The notes: generated by a model from the letters alone, not told the origin. DNA of 64,000 nucleotides from Bradyrhizobium sp. (GCF_027451485.1 NZ_DAIDJE010000092.1:1-64000), one strand, 5' to 3'. Counted from the first letter of the stretch, positions 8,937 through 20,540 are shown. Translations and numbers: made by a program.

Positions 8937-10100
8937 CTAAGCCGCGAGATCCGCGACCACCGCATCGAGGACTGGAAAGCCCGCCTGCGTCACCCGCAGC
9001 CTGCCCTGGCTGTCGACGGCAATCGCCCCCTGTTCGCGCAACAGCGCGATCCGGCGCGGATCGAGCGGCCGGCCGGCCAAGGCCTGATAGCGGCGCGGAT
9101 CGATGCCCTCGGCGAGGCGCAATCCCATCAGCAGGAATTCGTCGGCGCGCTCCTCGCTGTTGAGGACGTCATCGACGACGACGCCATGCCCGCTGGACTC
9201 GACCCGCATTAGCCATGCTTCCGGGCGCTTTTCGGTCGCGGTGGCGTGGCGGATGCCGTCGATGTCGAGCCGACCGTGGGCGCCGGGACCAATTCCCGCA
9301 TATTCGTGGCCGCGCCAGTAGAGGAGATTGTGCCGGCATTCGGCGCCGCTGCGTGCGTGGTTGGAGATTTCGTAGGCGTTCAGCCCGTGGTGATCGCAGA
9401 CCTCCTGCGTCACGTCGTAGAGGTCACGCGCCAGGGATTCGTCCGGCGTCCTGAGCTTGCCGGCCGCATGCAGGCCGAAAAACGGCGTGCCTTCCTCGAT
9501 CGTCAGTTGATACAGCGACAGGTGCTCGGCGGCTTCCGCAATCGCGAGCTTCAATTCGCTGCGCCATGCTTCCGCCGTCTGGTCGGGGCGCGCATAGATC
9601 AGGTCGAACGAATAGCGTTCGAAGGTGCGGCGCGCGATGGCGACCGCATCCAGCGCCTCGCGGGCGCTGTGCAACCGTCCGAGCGTTTTCAGCGATGCAT
9701 CGTCCAGCGCCTGAACGCCGAGCGAGACGCGGTTGACGCCGGCTGAGCGGTAGCCCGCAAAGCGGGTGGCTTCAACGCTGGTCGGGTTGGCCTCCAGCGT
9801 CACTTCGGCATCCGCCGCCACGTGCCAGTGTCTGCCGATGGCATCGAGCACCGCAGCCACCGTCGCCGGCTGCATCAGGGACGGCGTGCCGCCGCCGAGA
9901 AAGATCGACGTCACCTCACGCCCGGGCACGCGCGTCGCGGTTGTTTCGATCTCGCGGGCAAGGGCGCGCGCAAAGCGATCCTCGTCGATCGCAGCGTGGC
10001 GGACGTGGCTGTTGAAATCGCAATACGGGCACTTCGACAGGCAAAACGGCCAGTGCACGTAAACGCCGAACGCCTCTTTCTTGCTCGCCGTGCTAACCAA
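8937..10100 (-). CDS. hemW: Radical SAM heme chaperone HemW
   Basis: A 387-residue radical SAM protein with CLSKCPYC (Cys20, Cys24, Cys27) binding a [4Fe-4S] cluster. It matches the HemW branch (formerly called HemN-like), which inserts heme into target proteins rather than oxidising coproporphyrinogen. [11 protein letters not shown] and EANPTSVE are family motifs, and the C-terminal HemN_C domain is present. The start codon appears to be TTG at 10100, overlapping the rdgB stop by 8 bases with GGAG about ten bases upstream. It is the last gene of the rph-rdgB-hemW group. Confidence 0.92.
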   Translation of the reverse strand: MVSTASKKEAFGVYVHWPFCLSKCPYCDFNSHVRHAAIDEDRFARALAREIETTATRVPGREVTSIFLGGGTPSLMQPATVAAVLDAIGRHWHVAADAEVTLEANPTSVEATRFAGYRSAGVNRVSLGVQALDDASLKTLGRLHSAREALDAVAIARRTFERYSFDLIYARPDQTAEAWRSELKLAIAEAAEHLSLYQLTIEEGTPFFGLHAAGKLRTPDESLARDLYDVTQEVCDHHGLNAYEISNHARSGAECRHNLLYWRGHEYAGIGPGAHGRLDIDGIRHATATEKRPEAWLMRVESSGHGVVVDDVLNSEERADEFLLMGLRLAEGIDPRRYQALAGRPLDPRRIALLREQGAIAVDSQGRLRVTQAGFPVLDAVVADLAA

Positions 10101-10722
10101 GGCAGCGCTCCGCCAGCTTGACGAAAGCGCGTGCCCGATGTGAGAGCCCCATGCCGAGCGGCGGCAGCCCGTGCTTTTCGACCGAAGTCATCTCGCCGAA
10201 CGTGCGGTCATGGCCCTCGGGCAAAAACATCGGATCGTAGCCGAAGCCGGCACCGCCGCGCGGCGGCCAGACGAGAGTTCCGTCGACGCGCGCCTCGACT
10301 TCCTCGACGTGCCCGTCGGGCCAGGCGGCGCAGAGCGCGGAGACGAAATGCGCGTTGCGCCTGCCGCGCTCGCTAGCGCCGCGTTCGATCAGGAGCCGTT
10401 CGATTCTGGTCATCGCGGCGTTGAAATCCTTGGCCGGGCCGGCCCAGCGCGCCGAATAAATCCCGGGAGCGCCGTCGAGCGCGTCGACCACAAGGCCGGA
10501 GTCGTCGGCAAAAGCGGGAAGCTTTGCCGCGGTCGCTGCCGCCACCGCCTTGATCCTCGCATTGGCTGCAAAGCTGCTGCCGGTCTCTTCCGGTTCGTCG
10601 AGATTGAGTTCTGCCGCCGAAATCGCCGTGATGCCATAAGGCGCAAGCAATTCGCGCATCTCGGCAAGCTTGCCGGGATTGTGGGTCGCGATCACAAGCT
10701 GGCCACTGATGCGACGGGGCAT
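10093..10722 (-). CDS. rdgB: dITP/XTP pyrophosphatase (RdgB/HAM1)
   Basis: Hydrolyses non-canonical purine triphosphates (dITP, XTP) to monophosphates and so keeps them out of DNA and RNA. At 209 residues it has the family length. Motifs seen are [12 protein letters not shown] at the N-terminus (phosphate binding), [22 protein letters not shown] (metal and base recognition) and [20 protein letters not shown]. It lies 27 bases after rph, and its stop overlaps the start of hemW. Confidence 0.95.
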   Translation of the reverse strand: MPRRISGQLVIATHNPGKLAEMRELLAPYGITAISAAELNLDEPEETGSSFAANARIKAVAAATAAKLPAFADDSGLVVDALDGAPGIYSARWAGPAKDFNAAMTRIERLLIERGASERGRRNAHFVSALCAAWPDGHVEEVEARVDGTLVWPPRGGAGFGYDPMFLPEGHDRTFGEMTSVEKHGLPPLGMGLSHRARAFVKLAERCLG

Positions 10723-10749
10723 ATCTTCAGCTCATTGAAATGAGTGGGG

Positions 10750-11463
10750 TCATCCCACCGCCATCTTCTGCAAGTCCACCAGTCGGGCGACGCCCTTCTG
10801 CGCGAGCGCCATCAGCGCCAGGAACTCGTTTTGCGAGAACGGTGTCTTCTCGGCGGTGCCCTGCACCTCGACGAGGCGCCCGTCGCCGGTCATCACGAAA
10901 TTGGCGTCAGTCTCGGCGGTCGAATCCTCAGCATAGTCGAGGTCGAGTACCGGCGTGCCGTTATAGATGCCGCAGGAGATTGCGGCGACATGGTCGCGCA
11001 GCACGTCGGTCTTGATCATGTTGCGCGCCTTCATCCAGGAGATGCAGTCGGCGAGCGCGACCCAGGCGCCGGTGATGGAGGCCGTGCGCGTTCCGCCGTC
11101 GGCCTGCAGCACGTCGCAGTCGACCGTGATCTGGCGCTCGCCGAGCGCTTCCAGGTCGATGGTGGCTCGCAGCGAGCGGCCGATCAGCCGCTGGATTTCT
11201 ACGGTGCGGCCGCTCTGCTTGCCGCTCGACGCCTCGCGCCGGGTGCGCTCCAGGGTGGCCCGTGGCAGCATGCCGTATTCAGCCGTCACCCAGCCGCGGC
11301 CCTGGCCCTTCAGCCACGGCGGCAGGCGTTCTTCCAGCGTGGCCGTCACCAGGACATGGGTGTCGCCGAACTTCACGAGGCAAGACCCTTCGGCATATTT
11401 GACCACGCCGCGTTCCAGCGACACGGCGCGCAATTCATCCGGCGCACGGCGGCTTGGACGCAT
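10750..11463 (-). CDS. rph: Ribonuclease PH
   Basis: A phosphate-dependent 3'-5' exoribonuclease that trims tRNA 3' ends. At 237 residues it has the full family length. It begins [12 protein letters not shown], and the RNase PH core includes [21 protein letters not shown], the arginine-rich GRSLRA segment and [19 protein letters not shown]. It is the first gene of the rph-rdgB-hemW group and is divergent from hrcA, with which it shares a 164-base intergenic region. This arrangement is common in Rhizobiales. Confidence 0.96.
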   Translation of the reverse strand: MRPSRRAPDELRAVSLERGVVKYAEGSCLVKFGDTHVLVTATLEERLPPWLKGQGRGWVTAEYGMLPRATLERTRREASSGKQSGRTVEIQRLIGRSLRATIDLEALGERQITVDCDVLQADGGTRTASITGAWVALADCISWMKARNMIKTDVLRDHVAAISCGIYNGTPVLDLDYAEDSTAETDANFVMTGDGRLVEVQGTAEKTPFSQNEFLALMALAQKGVARLVDLQKMAVG

Positions 11464-11627
11464 GAAAATCCTCCGAAATTAACCAATCAGGGCCTTCGGC
11501 GTGCTTGTAGGAGGGCGTTTGCGGCGCGGCAAGGCTTTTCCTGCTGCATGCTTGCCACCGAGCCACTAGATAAGGAAAATCAGCAGCGGGGGAGTTTGTT
11601 GGAATCGGACTACCGGGAGTTTCGATC

Positions 11628-12716
11628 TTGGCCCACCACGAACCGATCGGGCTGATCCCGTCGCATAGCGGGCTTGCCCAGCTCAACGAGCGCTCGCGGG
11701 AGATTTTTCGCCAGATCGTCGAAAGTTATCTTGCCACCGGCGAGCCAGTCGGCTCGCGCAACATTTCGCGCCTGATCGCGGTTCCACTGTCGCCGGCCTC
11801 GGTGCGCAACGTCATGGCCGACCTCGAAGCGCTCGGGCTGATCTATGCGCCGCACACCTCGGCCGGCCGGCTGCCGACCGAAGCCGGCTTGCGGTTTTTC
11901 GTCGATGCGTTGATGCAGGTCGGCGATCTCACCGAAGCCGAACGGCAATCGATTCAGACCCAGCTTTCCGCCGTCGGCCGGGCCCAGCCGGTGGAAGCCG
12001 TGCTCGGCGAGGCGCTGACCCGGCTCTCCGGGCTGACACGCGCCGCCGCCGTGGTTTTGACCGGCAAATCCAATTCGCGCCTCAAGCATATCGAATTCGT
12101 GCGGCTGGAGCCGGAGCGGGCGCTGGTCGTGCTGGTCAGCGAGGATGGCCAGGTTGAAAACCGCGTCCTCAGCTTGCCGCCGGGCGTACCGTCGTCGGCG
12201 CTGACCGAAGCCACCAATTTCCTCAATGCGCGGATCAGGGGACGTACGCTGGCCGAAGCGCGGCTCGAACTGGAAACCGCGCTGGTGCAGGCTCGCGCCG
12301 AGCTCGATCAATTGACGCAGAAGGTGATTGCGGCGGGCGTCGCCAGCTGGTCCGGCGGCGAAAACGAGGACCGGCAGCTGATCGTGCGCGGTCACGCCAA
12401 TCTGCTCGAAGATCTTCACGCGCTCGAAGACCTCGAGCGCGTCCGCCTGCTGTTCGACGATCTGGAAACCAAGCGCGGCGTCATCGATCTGCTGGGCCGG
12501 GCCGAGAGCGCCGAGGGCATGCGGATCTTCATCGGATCGGAGAACAAGCTGTTCTCGCTATCCGGTTCGTCGACCATCATCGCGCCCTATCGGGACGCTG
12601 CCGGCAAGATCGTCGGCGTGCTCGGGGTGATCGGGCCGACCCGGCTCAATTATGCCCGCGTGATTCCGACCGTCGATTATGCGGCGCGGATCGTCAGCCG
12701 CCTCCTGGGCGGCTGA
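11628..12716 (+). CDS. hrcA: Heat-inducible transcription repressor HrcA
   Basis: HrcA binds CIRCE operators and represses groESL in many bacteria. The 362-residue length is normal. The winged-helix DNA-binding region lies at the N-terminus ([17 protein letters not shown]... to about residue 100, with [13 protein letters not shown]), followed by the GAF-like dimerisation region and the C-terminal [20 protein letters not shown] signature. The start is TTG at 11628 with GGGAG upstream. I see no CIRCE inverted repeat in front of hrcA, grpE, dnaK or dnaJ, so its targets probably lie elsewhere. grpE follows 99 bases downstream. Confidence 0.95.
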   Translation: MAHHEPIGLIPSHSGLAQLNERSREIFRQIVESYLATGEPVGSRNISRLIAVPLSPASVRNVMADLEALGLIYAPHTSAGRLPTEAGLRFFVDALMQVGDLTEAERQSIQTQLSAVGRAQPVEAVLGEALTRLSGLTRAAAVVLTGKSNSRLKHIEFVRLEPERALVVLVSEDGQVENRVLSLPPGVPSSALTEATNFLNARIRGRTLAEARLELETALVQARAELDQLTQKVIAAGVASWSGGENEDRQLIVRGHANLLEDLHALEDLERVRLLFDDLETKRGVIDLLGRAESAEGMRIFIGSENKLFSLSGSSTIIAPYRDAAGKIVGVLGVIGPTRLNYARVIPTVDYAARIVSRLLGG

Positions 12717-12815
12717 TCGGCGGTCGGGGCGCTTGATTTTCAGCGGCTAAAGCACGATATCCGGCCCATCAATCCGCTCAAGTTAGCCAAAAGACGATTT
12801 CGAAAAGGTAGTCGC

Positions 12816-13436
12816 ATGACCGATCCCAACGGGCAAAACGACAATTCGGCCGATCCCGAGCAGGCCGCGGAGCCCGTGGTTTCCAAGCCCTATATCATGC
12901 CGGATGATCCCGAGCCGGGATCGGCGGAGGCGCTCGCCAAGGAAGCCGCGGAATGGCGCGACAAGATGCTGCGCACGCTCGCCGAGATGGAAAATCTGCG
13001 CAAGCGGACCGCCAAGGAAGTGTCCGATGCGCGCTCTTATGGCATTACGGGTTTCGCGCGTGACGTGCTCGACATCGCCGACAATCTCCAGCGCGCGCTC
13101 GATGCCGTGCCGGTGGAGACGCGCGAATTGGCCGATCCGATGCTGAAGACGCTGATCGAGGGCGTGGTGTTGACCGAGCGCTCGCTGCTCAATGCGCTGG
13201 AGAAGAACGGCGTCAAGAAATTTGACCCCACCGGCGAGAAATTCAATCCGAATTTCCAGCAGGCGATGTACGAGGTTCCCGATCCGTCCGTGCCTGCGGG
13301 CACCGTGGTGCAGGTGGTCCAGGCCGGCTACATGATCGGCGAACGGGTGCTGCGGCCGGCCCTTGTCGGCGTTTCGAAGGGCGGTGCGAAGACGGCCGCG
13401 CCGGCTAACGGAAACGAGCCGAATGGCGGAGCTTGA
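12816..13436 (+). CDS. grpE: Nucleotide exchange factor GrpE
   Basis: GrpE releases ADP from DnaK. The 206-residue protein has a disordered acidic N-terminus (about 1-45), a long coiled-coil helix (about 45-100, [24 protein letters not shown]) and the C-terminal beta domain ending [26 protein letters not shown], which contacts DnaK. It follows hrcA at 99 bases and is preceded by AAAAGG. A hrcA-grpE pair separate from dnaK-dnaJ is the usual Rhizobiales arrangement. Confidence 0.96.
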   Translation: MTDPNGQNDNSADPEQAAEPVVSKPYIMPDDPEPGSAEALAKEAAEWRDKMLRTLAEMENLRKRTAKEVSDARSYGITGFARDVLDIADNLQRALDAVPVETRELADPMLKTLIEGVVLTERSLLNALEKNGVKKFDPTGEKFNPNFQQAMYEVPDPSVPAGTVVQVVQAGYMIGERVLRPALVGVSKGGAKTAAPANGNEPNGGA

Positions 13437-13442
13437 TTCTTA

Positions 13443-13478
13443 GGCCTCTTGACCCTCACGGGCCTCTTGACCCTCACG
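13443..13478 (+). repeat. Two perfect tandem copies of an 18-bp unit
   Basis: The unit GGCCTCTTGACCCTCACG occurs twice head to tail (13443-13460, 13461-13478), immediately after the grpE stop. The second copy's GGCCTCTT is complementary to AAGAGGCC about 31 bases further on, so the transcript could fold behind grpE. No T-run follows. Confidence 0.7.
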
Positions 13479-13655
13479 GCGAGGACGCGCGGGCACACGA
13501 AGAGGCCGAGCGAAGGCCCGTGGCGAACGGTGTAAGATCAAACGACGCGCCGTTCCGGACGATGCCTTGCATCGCCGGGAGAGCCATGAGGCACCGGCGC
13601 GGCCAGCTCGAGCCGCGCCGCCGAGCGCGTTCTGCCGGATTAGGGGGAGCTTTCC

Positions 13656-14372
13656 TTATACCGCGATATCGCTCGACTGGATTCGCTTGACGCCGACTTT
13701 TTCCATGTCCGCCCAGGCTTTCGCAAGCGAGCCGTGGGTGTCGATGCCGCGGCAGGCGTCTTCGACCACGAAAGCATCAAAGCCGGCCTTGCGCGCATCC
13801 AGCGCCGTCCACGCCACGCAGAAATCGGTGGCCAATCCTGCGATGAACAGCCGTTGCAGCTTGCGCGCCTTGAGCCAGGCGGCAAGGCCTGTCGTGGTCT
13901 TGCCGTCGGCCTCGGTGAAGGCCGAGTAGCTGTCGACGTCCTTGTGATAGCCTTTGCGGACGATGAGTTCGGCCTGAGGGATCGACAGATCCTTCGACAG
14001 CGATGCGCCATCCGTTCCCTGCACGCAGTGATCGGGCCACAGCACCTGCTTGCCGTAGGCCAGATCAATCGTCTCGAACGGCTTCTTGCCGGCATGAGAG
14101 GAAGCGAACGAGACGTGGCCGGGGGTGTGCCAGTCCTGCGTCATCACGACATTGGCAAATCCTCTGGCGAGGCGGTTGATGACCGGGATGACCTGATCGC
14201 CGTCCTTCACCGCAAGGCTGCCGCCTGGCAGGAAACAGTTTTGCACGTCGATGACAAGCAGCGCCGATGCATCGTCGACCTTGATCGGGGTCGCCGCCGA
14301 AACCGGACGCGAGGCAATCGCCGTCATGGCCAGGCTCCCTAATGCTGCGAGCGTCTTTCGTCGATCCATCAT
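13656..14372 (-). CDS. pncA: Exported nicotinamidase/isochorismatase-family hydrolase
   Basis: A 238-residue protein with all nicotinamidase landmarks: catalytic Asp42 (VIDVQNCFLPGGSL), Lys140 and Cys185 (GLATDFCVAW), and metal ligands Asp80, His82 and His115 (WPDHCVQGT). It should convert nicotinamide to nicotinate for NAD recycling. Unlike the usual cytoplasmic enzyme it has an N-terminal export signal (RRKTLAALGSLAMTAIAS...VSAA, about residues 4-27), which suggests a periplasmic location. A TmcA-like or other amidase specificity cannot be excluded. It is monocistronic, convergent with grpE. Confidence 0.8.
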   Translation of the reverse strand: MMDRRKTLAALGSLAMTAIASRPVSAATPIKVDDASALLVIDVQNCFLPGGSLAVKDGDQVIPVINRLARGFANVVMTQDWHTPGHVSFASSHAGKKPFETIDLAYGKQVLWPDHCVQGTDGASLSKDLSIPQAELIVRKGYHKDVDSYSAFTEADGKTTTGLAAWLKARKLQRLFIAGLATDFCVAWTALDARKAGFDAFVVEDACRGIDTHGSLAKAWADMEKVGVKRIQSSDIAV

Positions 14373-14504
14373 GCCGCACCTCCACCTGCATCTGAAGGTG
14401 CGATGCTAGCAAATCAGGCCGGCCTGGGAAGATCAAAGAAGCGGCGAGCCTGACTGTACGCGCTGTGAGACCACTCCCCGGCCATATAAGTTCGGCTGAG
14501 CCCT

Positions 14505-15440
14505 CTACGAGCGCGGCGCAATGCTGTCGCGGACCGCACGGAACCGCGGAAAGGCCTTCTCCCATTGATCGCGCGGCGCGCTGCCGATCACGCGCATGGC
14601 GCCTTGGCCGCCGAAGCGCATCCACTGCACCACGGTGACCGGGGTATTGTCCCGGCCGCTGGTGCCGTCGATCCGCGTTTCATAACCGGCCATGCTCTCG
14701 ATGCGAACCGGCTCGGACATGGTGATGTGCCCGGTGTGCAGGCCGGGAATGGCGCGTGCGGCCTGATCGGCAAAACGGGCGCGGTCCTCGGGCTCGGAGG
14801 GCGCTGACGCCATCAGCCCGATCACCATGAAGGGCGCGGCCTCAAAGCCCTTGGTCTCATCGCCGTCGGCGAGCAGCAGCGCACCGGTCGCCCCGAGCGC
14901 GCGAACGTTCTTGAAGTCGCCAAGGTTGCCCACCTTGAACGGCATCAGGGAGAGCTGCTCGTTGACCGGAACCTCCTTGCGGATCACGGCCGAGGCCAGC
15001 ATCTGGCGAACCGCATCGTCGCTGTAGATCTTGGTCGCGTTCTCGGGCACCTGGACGTCGACATAGCCGGAGAAGGTGCCGCCCGAGAGGATCATCGAAT
15101 AGTGGCGAATGACGCCGGACGTGTTCTTGGCGTTGTCGACGGTGTAGTAGGCGGTTCCGGCAGCGGTCTCGAGGCTCTCCGGCTTGACGGAGGCGATCGC
15201 CGGATTGTTCTTGAATGTGTTCATCACCTCGCCATAGGCGGCCGCCGGCAACTCCGCGATCAGCACCTTGACGCTCTGGTCTTCGGTCTCAAAGCCGGTG
15301 AAGGTCTTGGCGGGGACGAGACCCACCAGCGGGGTCATTCCGATCCGGGCACCCGTCGGGAAAACCTGGTCGGCAGCGAATGCGCCACCCGTGGTGACGG
15401 TGAGCCAGGCAAGCGCAGAAAGCAGTCGGAGATAGGTCAT
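14505..15440 (-). CDS. Exported protein of unknown function
   Basis: A 311-residue protein with a signal peptide (MTYLRLLSALAWLTVTTGG-AFA, cleavage about residue 22). The mature part is a globular alpha/beta sequence without cysteine clusters or known catalytic motifs. It begins PTGARIGMTPLVGL and has a later QWMRFGGQGAMRVIG. I do not recognise the family beyond resemblance to exported proteins common in Bradyrhizobiaceae. Convergence or coupling with neighbours gives no clue; it lies upstream of, and divergent from, dnaK. Confidence 0.65.
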   Translation of the reverse strand: MTYLRLLSALAWLTVTTGGAFAADQVFPTGARIGMTPLVGLVPAKTFTGFETEDQSVKVLIAELPAAAYGEVMNTFKNNPAIASVKPESLETAAGTAYYTVDNAKNTSGVIRHYSMILSGGTFSGYVDVQVPENATKIYSDDAVRQMLASAVIRKEVPVNEQLSLMPFKVGNLGDFKNVRALGATGALLLADGDETKGFEAAPFMVIGLMASAPSEPEDRARFADQAARAIPGLHTGHITMSEPVRIESMAGYETRIDGTSGRDNTPVTVVQWMRFGGQGAMRVIGSAPRDQWEKAFPRFRAVRDSIAPRS

Positions 15441-15510
15441 CGGCGATTTTCTCGGATGATGGTTGCGGCCGTCTGATGATGGGCGGCTCGTATCATTATG
15501 CGGCCCCCTC

Positions 15511-15582
15511 GTTTACGAACTTCGGAATCGATAGAACACTAAAAACCCATTGATCCCGTTTGGCTTGGGTTCAAAATCTTCG
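15511..15582 (+). repeat. Dispersed ~72-bp intergenic repeat, family 2 copy
   Basis: Starts GTTTACGAACTTCGGAATC and continues CACTAAA...ATTGATC-CGTTT-GCTT-GGTTC. A clearly related copy lies at 31451-31527 (same order of blocks, roughly 70% alike by eye), and the GAACTTCGGAATC core recurs at 30138-30152. Confidence 0.65.
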
Positions 15583-15810
15583 GCGATTGCCGCGGCAGCG
15601 GTGATACCGGCTTCTGAACCGCCACGGAGGGCCGAATGCCTCCCGGCCCGGGCGGCCTTTTAGCGGTTTTGCCGGGCCTGCGACAGCGGCATCGGCGCCC
15701 TGAGGGACCGGGGTTTCCCGGTCTTGCCCCGGCGCCGCCCGATCATAGCCTCGCCTCGAAACTATCTTTAAACGTTGCCGGCTTTTGCGGACGAAGGTTG
15801 CGTCCGCCTC

Positions 15811-15841
15811 CTTGCAGGGCATACGCCCCCTCCTATATGAG
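15811..15841 (+). promoter_or_regulatory. RpoH (sigma-32)-type promoter of dnaK
   Basis: A -35 element CTTGCAGGG at 15811 and a -10 element CCTATATGA at 15832, with 18 bases between CTTG and CTATAT, match the alphaproteobacterial RpoH consensus. Transcription should start near 15847, giving a leader of about 95 bases before the dnaK ATG at 15943. Confidence 0.75.
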
Positions 15842-15942
15842 GCTCACCGTCGCAATATCGCGAGTTTTTGATCGTTGGGGGTCCGGATCAGGGCGCCGTC
15901 AGGGCCTTAGCCGACCTGCCGCAGAAAGAAGGATGTAGGACC

Positions 15943-17844
<1,902 letters not shown>

Positions 17845-17861
17845 AGAGCGAGCCGACGATG

Positions 17862-17918
17862 ACCCCCATTCTTACGAGCACGCAAAGTGGCGTCTCGAAA
17901 GGGTGGGGGTTATTTTTT
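17862..17918 (+). terminator. Strong rho-independent terminator between dnaK and dnaJ
   Basis: A 17-bp stem with one mismatch and two G-T pairs (17862-17878 paired with 17894-17910) surrounds a 15-base loop and is followed by TATTTTTT. It lies 17 bases after the dnaK stop and 82 bases before dnaJ, so most dnaK transcripts should end here unless readthrough is allowed. Confidence 0.85.
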
Positions 17919-17992
17919 CGTTAAGCCGCAAGCGGCATTGTGAGCGGCGGCACTCCTTCGGGATGAGGAAGAACTTCGGGCGGGTCTGACGG

Positions 17993-19120
17993 ATGTCTAC
18001 CAAGCGTTGCTACTACGAAACCCTTGAAGTCGACCGAGGCGCGGACGAAACCAAGCTCAAGGCCGCCTTTCGCAAGCTTGCCATGAAATGGCATCCGGAT
18101 CGCAATCCCGGCGACGCTCAAAGCGAAATCAAGTTCAAGGAAATCAACGAAGCCTACGAGGTCCTGAAGGACGGCGAGAAGCGCGCCGCCTATGACCGGT
18201 TCGGCCATGCCGCCTTCGAGCAGGGCCACGGCGGCGGTGCGGGCTTCGGCGCCGGTTTCGCCTCCTCCTTCTCCGATATTTTCGAAGACCTGTTCGGCAT
18301 GGCGAGCCAGCGCTCGCGCGGCGGCCGCGAGCGCGGCGCCGATCTGCGCTACAATATGGAGATCTCGCTCGAAGAAGCCTTCCAAGGCAAGACCGCGCAG
18401 ATCGAGATTCCGGTTTCAGTCACCTGCGAAGCCTGCTCGGGCATTGGCGCCAAGGCCGGCACCAAGCCGAAGACCTGCAGCATGTGCGGTGGCGCGGGCC
18501 GCGTACGCCAGGCACAGGGCTTCTTCACGCTGGAGCGGACCTGCCCGGGCTGCCAGGGCCGCGGCCAGATGATCGAGGATGCCTGTCCGTCCTGCTCCGG
18601 CACGGGCCGGGTCACGCGCGAGCGGACGCTGTCGGTCAACATTCCGCAAGGCGTCGAGGACGGGACGCGCATTCGTCTGGCAGGCGAGGGCGAGGCTGGC
18701 CTGCGCGGCGGACCTCCAGGCGATCTCTATATTTTCCTGTCGCTGACGCCGCACGAATTCTTCCAGCGCGACGGCGCCGACCTGCATTGCCGGGTGCCGA
18801 TCTCGATGGTGACCGCAGCACTTGGCGGAGAGTTCGAGGTGCCGACGATCGACAAGGGCAAGACCAAGGTGAAAATACCTTCGGGAACCCAGTCGGGCCG
18901 CCGCTTCCGCATTGCATCAAAGGGCATGCCGGTGCTGCGCTCGCGCCAAAGCGGCGACATGTATGTCCAGGTCGTGGTCGAGACGCCGCAGAATCTGACC
19001 AAGAAGCAGCAGGAATTGCTCGCCGAGTTCGAAAAATTGTCCTCCGGTGCAACCCAACCCGAAGCTGCGGGGTTCTTTGCGAAGGTCAAGGACTTTTTCG
19101 GTACCCGCGCCAGCACGTGA
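17993..19120 (+). CDS. dnaJ: Chaperone protein DnaJ (Hsp40)
   Basis: A 375-residue class A J-protein that stimulates the DnaK ATPase and delivers substrates. Domains in order: J domain (residues 5-70, HPD at 34-36), Gly/Phe-rich linker (about 75-105), and a zinc-binding domain with four CxxC pairs at 145/148, 162/165, 184/187 and 198/201. The two beta-barrel substrate-binding domains and the dimerisation tail follow. It lies 148 bases after dnaK, but a strong terminator separates the two. Confidence 0.97.
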   Translation: MSTKRCYYETLEVDRGADETKLKAAFRKLAMKWHPDRNPGDAQSEIKFKEINEAYEVLKDGEKRAAYDRFGHAAFEQGHGGGAGFGAGFASSFSDIFEDLFGMASQRSRGGRERGADLRYNMEISLEEAFQGKTAQIEIPVSVTCEACSGIGAKAGTKPKTCSMCGGAGRVRQAQGFFTLERTCPGCQGRGQMIEDACPSCSGTGRVTRERTLSVNIPQGVEDGTRIRLAGEGEAGLRGGPPGDLYIFLSLTPHEFFQRDGADLHCRVPISMVTAALGGEFEVPTIDKGKTKVKIPSGTQSGRRFRIASKGMPVLRSRQSGDMYVQVVVETPQNLTKKQQELLAEFEKLSSGATQPEAAGFFAKVKDFFGTRAST

Positions 19121-19202
19121 ACAACAGGCTGGTGTTGCTTATGAGCGCGCAAAACAATAACGAGTGCAGCGTCTTGTTGCGATGCTGACATGTTCTGGAC
19201 CG

Positions 19203-19222
19203 CGCGCCCAGGGGCGCGTTTT
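19203..19222 (+). terminator. Rho-independent terminator after dnaJ
   Basis: Stem CGCGCC/GGCGCG with a CAGG loop, followed by TTTT, 83 bases past the dnaJ stop. It separates dnaJ from the methyltransferase gene. Confidence 0.6.
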
Positions 19223-19305
19223 GCTTGACCGGATCGCTGCGTACCTATACGTCTTTGTGACTATTTTCTGACACCTCCGCGAGAGCGGTCCCGCCTGGTA
19301 GCGAC

Positions 19306-19908
19306 ATGCCATTGCAATCGTCCGCGCGCGCGCTGAAAAAACCCCTCCGTCTCGATGACGAGGTTCGTTTTCTTCGCTCGTGGATTGAGAAGCCGCTTCA
19401 CATGGGAGCGGTGATGCCGTCGGGCAAATTGCTCGCGCGCACCATGGCCCAGTATGTCGATGTCGAGTCGCAAGGTCCGGTGGTCGAACTCGGACCGGGC
19501 ACCGGCGCGATCACCAACGCGCTGATCGAGCGCGGCGTCGAGCAGAAGCGGCTGGTCCTGGTCGAATACAATCCTGGCTTCTGCGCGCTGCTGCGCGAAC
19601 GTTATCCGCAGGCCAAGGTGGTGCAGGCCGATGCCTATCGGCTGCGCGACGCGCTGCGCGAGGCGCTGGATGTGCCGGCCTCCGCGGTGGTGTCGGGCCT
19701 GCCGCTGGTGACCAAGCCGATGCAGATCCGCCTGCGGCTGATCCGCGATGCTTTCCTCGCGCTCGCGCCGAAAGCGCCCTTCGTCCAGTTCACCTATTCG
19801 GTAGCCCCGCCGATCCCGAAATCGCTGCCCGGCGTTTCCACCGAGGCTTCCGAGCGCATCTGGATGAACCTTCCACCCGCCCGTGTCTGGGTGTATCGCA
19901 AAGGCTAG
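19306..19908 (+). CDS. pmtA: Phospholipid N-methyltransferase (PmtA-like)
   Basis: A 200-residue SAM-dependent methyltransferase with motif I ELGPGTG at 61-67, preceded by MPSGKLLARTM and followed by LVEYNPGFCALLRERYP. This is the arrangement of Sinorhizobium-type PmtA enzymes, which are related to rRNA dimethylases. PmtA methylates phosphatidylethanolamine stepwise to phosphatidylcholine at the inner membrane, a lipid important for plant-interacting rhizobia. No membrane segment is seen, so it is probably peripheral. A KsgA-like rRNA role is less likely because the RNA-binding C-terminal domain is missing. Confidence 0.75.
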   Translation: MPLQSSARALKKPLRLDDEVRFLRSWIEKPLHMGAVMPSGKLLARTMAQYVDVESQGPVVELGPGTGAITNALIERGVEQKRLVLVEYNPGFCALLRERYPQAKVVQADAYRLRDALREALDVPASAVVSGLPLVTKPMQIRLRLIRDAFLALAPKAPFVQFTYSVAPPIPKSLPGVSTEASERIWMNLPPARVWVYRKG

Positions 19909-19955
19909 GCCATCCACGGTTCGGTATGGATGGCTCGACCGAACCGATTGAAATC

Positions 19956-20534
19956 ATGGCTGCGCTGAAAATCCTGGTGATTCCCGGCTCGCTGCGGACC
20001 GGCTCGCTCAACGCGAAACTTGCGGCCATTGCCGCGCATCAGTTCGCGCAGGCCGGTGCAGAAGTGACAAGACTCTCACTCGGCGATTTTCCGCTGCCGA
20101 TCTATGACGGCGACCTGCAAACGAAATCGGGCGTACCGAAGCACGCCGTCGATCTCAAACGCATGATCGGCGCCCATCACGGCGTCCTGCTCGTGACGCC
20201 GGAATACAATTCTTCCGTACCACCGCTGCTGAAGAACGCCATCGACTGGGTCAGCCGCGTCCAGGATCCGCATGAAACCCGCGGTCAGGTGTTTCGCAAC
20301 CGCGCTTTTGCCTTGGCCAGCGCTTCGCATAGCCGGCTCGGGGGAGCCCGGGCGCTGGCCGCCTTGCGGCTGATCCTGTCTGCCTGCCATGCGCTGGTCG
20401 TTCCCAACCAGCTCGCGCTTGCCTTCGCCAATGACGCCTATGACGATATGGACCGGCTGAAGAAGCCGCCCGATATCGAAGCGTTGGCGCTCATGGTGCG
20501 GCAACTGATCGACGTCTCCCAACGCCTGATGTGA
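19956..20534 (+). CDS. NADPH-dependent FMN reductase family protein
   Basis: A 192-residue flavodoxin-like reductase. The N-terminal phosphate loop ILVIPGSLRTGSLNAKL and the later VTPEYNSSVPPLLKNAIDW are typical of the NAD(P)H:FMN/quinone reductase family (chromate- and azo-reductase relatives). I start at 19956 (MAALKILVI); an upstream ATG at 19926 would add ten residues. It probably reduces flavin or quinones in the cytoplasm, physiological substrate unknown. It is only 6 bases before pyrF. Confidence 0.82.
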   Translation: MAALKILVIPGSLRTGSLNAKLAAIAAHQFAQAGAEVTRLSLGDFPLPIYDGDLQTKSGVPKHAVDLKRMIGAHHGVLLVTPEYNSSVPPLLKNAIDWVSRVQDPHETRGQVFRNRAFALASASHSRLGGARALAALRLILSACHALVVPNQLALAFANDAYDDMDRLKKPPDIEALALMVRQLIDVSQRLM

Positions 20535-20540
20535 GGTCAC

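Larger units (their letters stand above)
15441..15942. other. Intergenic region upstream of dnaK (502 bases)
   Basis: Contains a dispersed repeat (15511-15582), a GC-rich palindromic stretch around 15625-15690 and the RpoH-type promoter at 15811-15841. A minus-strand reading of 83 codons (15571-15822) has Arg/Pro-rich composition and no credible ribosome site, and I take it as non-coding. Confidence 0.6.

Noticed and set aside
11520..11627. Possible sigma-32 promoter for hrcA (CTTGCCA with CTAGATA)
   Set aside because: The spacing of about 11 bases is too short compared with the dnaK (18) and hsp20 (15) promoters.
15571..15822. 83-codon minus-strand reading upstream of dnaK
   Set aside because: Covers the dnaK promoter region, has Arg/Pro-rich composition and no credible start.
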